Part shown: positions 4,083-5,869 of the stretch, piece by piece
How positions within the stretch are numbered: position 1 is the stretch's first letter
How the letters are laid out: every line of letters starts with the position of its first letter
From: Candidatus Mesolinea sp.
GTDB lineage: Bacteria; Chloroflexota; Anaerolineae; Anaerolineales; Anaerolineaceae
Direction of reading: 5' to 3'
Assembly (NCBI GenBank): GCA_003445715.1
Contig: DMCS01000084.1
Span: forward strand, 1-5,869
Length of the DNA stretch: 5,869 nucleotides
Notes under the pieces: model-generated
What the model saw: the letters and a program-made list of their open reading frames with translations, nothing else
Databases searched by the model: none
What the model was told of the DNA's origin: nothing
Made by a program: the position numbers and the translations under genes

Positions 4083-5869
4083 ATGATGACAGCTTTTAAC
4101 TTGAAGGCACGCAATTTGGGTATTCTGCTGTTAGCAGCTCTTTTGGCTGGTTGCAGCCTCCAAGCGACTGCACTGCCCAGCCCCACCGAGACTGAAGACT
4201 GGCAGCCAACCTCCACATCAACTTCTACAGCGACGCTGCCACCCCCTAAAGTTTTGAACATTTGCATTGCCGAGGAACCAGCCAGCCTTTACCGTTACTC
4301 TGGGCAAAACAACCGCGCTTCTGAGAGCATTTTTGCTGCGCTCTATGATGGACCTTTTACTTGGGACGCCGAGCAAGGCACTTATGCACCTTCGATCCTC
4401 AGCCAGTACCCAAGCTTGGAAAATGGCTTGATCAGCTTGAACCCCGTAGCAGTTGAACCTGGAGACCTGGTAGTGGATGCAACAGGTGAGGTGGTGGTAT
4501 TCAAGCCGGGTGTACTCGTGCGGCCAGCGGGCTGCCAAGAGGGCGCTTGCGCAGTGGAATGGGAGAGCGGCGCATTTAGTATGGATCAAATGTCTGTGAC
4601 TTATGCATTGCTTCCGGATTTGCGTTGGTCAGATGGCGAAGCGCTGCTGGCAGAAGATCTGGAGCTTTCTTATACCCTTGCCCAACAAGCCAACTTGCCA
4701 GCGGATGCTTGGGCACTAGAACGGACGATAAGCTTCCAAGCGCAGGATGACCAAACAGTCAGGTGGCAGGGTCTGCCGGGCTTCACCACCGGGAACCTGC
4801 GTGCGTTCTTTTGGATGCCGCTGCCAGCGCATTTACTAGCAGGCTTAGAAGCAGAACAAGTAGAATCGGCGCCGGCTGCGGCACAAACCCCGCCAGGCTG
4901 GGGGGCATACCGCCTGGTGAGCTGGGAGCCTGGCAAAACCCTGCACTTAGAGAAAAACCCATATTACTTCGCCGCAGATAGCGGCTTGCCCGCCTTTGAC
5001 CTGCTTGATTTTCTGATTATTCCTGATGTTAATCAGGCAGTGCAGATGCTCTCCACAGGAGAATGTGACTTGTTGGATTACAGCTACGGGCTAGAAAACC
5101 TCAATAAGGCAGCGCTTGAGAGCTTAGCCCAGACGGCAGACCTGCATATAGAGTTTTTGGAGAGCTTCGTACAGTTGGTCTTTGGGGTTAAACCCGCGGA
5201 TTATGATGACGGCTATTCCGCTTGGGCTGGTGATCGGCCGGATTATTTTGGTGATTTACGTGTGCGGCAAGCTATTGCTGCCTGCCTGCAGCCGGCTGCT
5301 TTGGCAAATGCTGTGCTGTCTGAAAAATTACCGGCTGAGTTGCTCCCCCAGTTGTCCGATTGGACTGCCGATTTGGATGCGGAAGCCTTGCTGGATCAAG
5401 CAGGCTGGATTGACGCTGATGGCGACCCGACGACTCCACGGGTGGCGCAAGGTATCAACGGTGTATTTGATATGACGCCGCTGAGCCTCAGCCTTTTGAC
5501 TGGTCAGGCAGAGCTCGACCAGCAAATTGGTACATGGATTGTGACACGCTTAGGCGATTGCGGAATTGAAGTTCATTGGCAATCTTTACCAACTACGGAG
5601 CTTTATGCGCCGGGACCAGAGGGTGTGCTTTTTGGCAGGCAGTTTGACTTAGCGCTGCTGAGCTGGCAGACAGCCGGGCAAGACCCCTGCTGCCTGTATC
5701 TGAGCAAGGCGGTACCTTCAGCCGATAACGCCTGGATAGGGACCAATTTGGCCGGTTGGGCTGACCCTGCTTATGACTTGGCGTGTGGTGAGAAACAGCT
5801 ACGGCTGGATCCGCCGGAATCGCAGGACCCCTGGGAGCTTCTGAAAGACGCGTTACCTGCGGTCCCCTT
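4083..5869 (+). CDS. ABC transporter substrate-binding lipoprotein, family 5 (peptide/solute), 3' end cut by the window
   Basis: The frame is open from ATG 4083 to the right edge: 595 whole codons plus two bases, with no stop. The protein should be lipid-anchored outside the membrane and pass a solute, probably a peptide, to an ABC permease. A signal peptide ends in the lipobox LAGC (Cys24), followed by a Thr/Ser/Pro linker to about residue 55. Family 5 features follow: the EEPASLY segment (64-70), a Pro-Ala-Gly-Cys insertion with Cys151 and Cys156, LRWSDG (180-185) followed by AEDLELSY, GAYRLVSWEPG (274-284) running into EKNPYY, and RVRQAIA near 393-399. The DPAYDLAC segment (561-568) usually lies close to the C-terminus, so little is probably missing. 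Nine cysteines follow the lipid-modified one. A second ATG at 4086 is equally possible, and no Shine-Dalgarno match precedes either. It lies 11 bases after rsgA. The substrate cannot be named, and no permease or ATPase gene is visible; these could lie downstream. Confidence 0.9.
   Translation, partial: MMTAFNLKARNLGILLLAALLAGCSLQATALPSPTETEDWQPTSTSTSTATLPPPKVLNICIAEEPASLYRYSGQNNRASESIFAALYDGPFTWDAEQGTYAPSILSQYPSLENGLISLNPVAVEPGDLVVDATGEVVVFKPGVLVRPAGCQEGACAVEWESGAFSMDQMSVTYALLPDLRWSDGEALLAEDLELSYTLAQQANLPADAWALERTISFQAQDDQTVRWQGLPGFTTGNLRAFFWMPLPAHLLAGLEAEQVESAPAAAQTPPGWGAYRLVSWEPGKTLHLEKNPYYFAADSGLPAFDLLDFLIIPDVNQAVQMLSTGECDLLDYSYGLENLNKAALESLAQTADLHIEFLESFVQLVFGVKPADYDDGYSAWAGDRPDYFGDLRVRQAIAACLQPAALANAVLSEKLPAELLPQLSDWTADLDAEALLDQAGWIDADGDPTTPRVAQGINGVFDMTPLSLSLLTGQAELDQQIGTWIVTRLGDCGIEVHWQSLPTTELYAPGPEGVLFGRQFDLALLSWQTAGQDPCCLYLSKAVPSADNAWIGTNLAGWADPAYDLACGEKQLRLDPPESQDPWELLKDALPAVP

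Noticed and set aside
4218..4936. Reverse-strand open frames opposite the binding-protein gene
   Set aside because: The forward frame has a signal peptide, family motifs and no stops across the same stretch. The reverse translations look like shadows.
5288..5299. 12-base perfect palindrome GCAGCCGGCTGC
   Set aside because: It lies inside coding sequence with no companion site; nothing suggests a binding-site role.
5182..5475. 97-codon forward open frame in another frame of the binding-protein gene
   Set aside because: Its translation is Cys/Leu-rich with no recognisable family, and it lies wholly inside the conserved lipoprotein frame.
1..5869. Search for CRISPR arrays, insertion sequences, tRNA or rRNA genes, attachment sites and defence genes
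   Set aside because: No regularly spaced repeats, terminal inverted repeats, transposase motifs or RNA-gene signatures were seen in reading both strands by eye.

Overview
The window reads as a piece of a bacterial chromosome, most likely from a Chloroflexota bacterium of the Anaerolineae type. This assignment is inferred from protein style, not from a marker gene. Two of the four genes encode lipoproteins whose lipobox cysteine is followed by a Thr/Ser/Pro-rich linker, a habit common in Anaerolineae. The substrate-binding protein also carries a Pro-Ala-Gly-Cys...Cys insertion ahead of its Trp-Ser-Asp-Gly motif that I associate with Chloroflexota family 5 solute-binding proteins. The coding DNA is roughly half G+C.

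Layout: positions 1-230 are AT-rich (about 34% G+C by hand count) and hold no gene I can identify. One frame stays open from the left edge to a stop at 193-195, so it might be the tail of an upstream gene, but nothing in it is recognisable. A candidate extended -10 promoter element lies just before the first gene. Four genes then run head to tail on the + strand: maf (231-899), a lipoprotein class B penicillin-binding protein (911-3094), rsgA (3094-4071, sharing one base with the previous stop codon) and a family 5 ABC-transporter substrate-binding lipoprotein (4083 to beyond the right edge). Intergenic gaps are 11, -1 and 11 bases, and no terminator is visible between genes, so they probably form one transcription unit.

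The genes do not form a single pathway. Maf removes non-canonical or surplus pyrimidine nucleoside triphosphates, the penicillin-binding protein cross-links peptidoglycan outside the membrane, RsgA matures the 30S ribosomal subunit, and the binding protein captures a solute (probably a peptide) for import. Together they look like a growth and housekeeping cluster: wall synthesis, ribosome assembly, nucleotide-pool hygiene and nutrient uptake. I found no mobile element, CRISPR array, tRNA, rRNA, toxin-antitoxin pair or defence system. The window looks largely ordinary, and the findings below are details rather than a new system.
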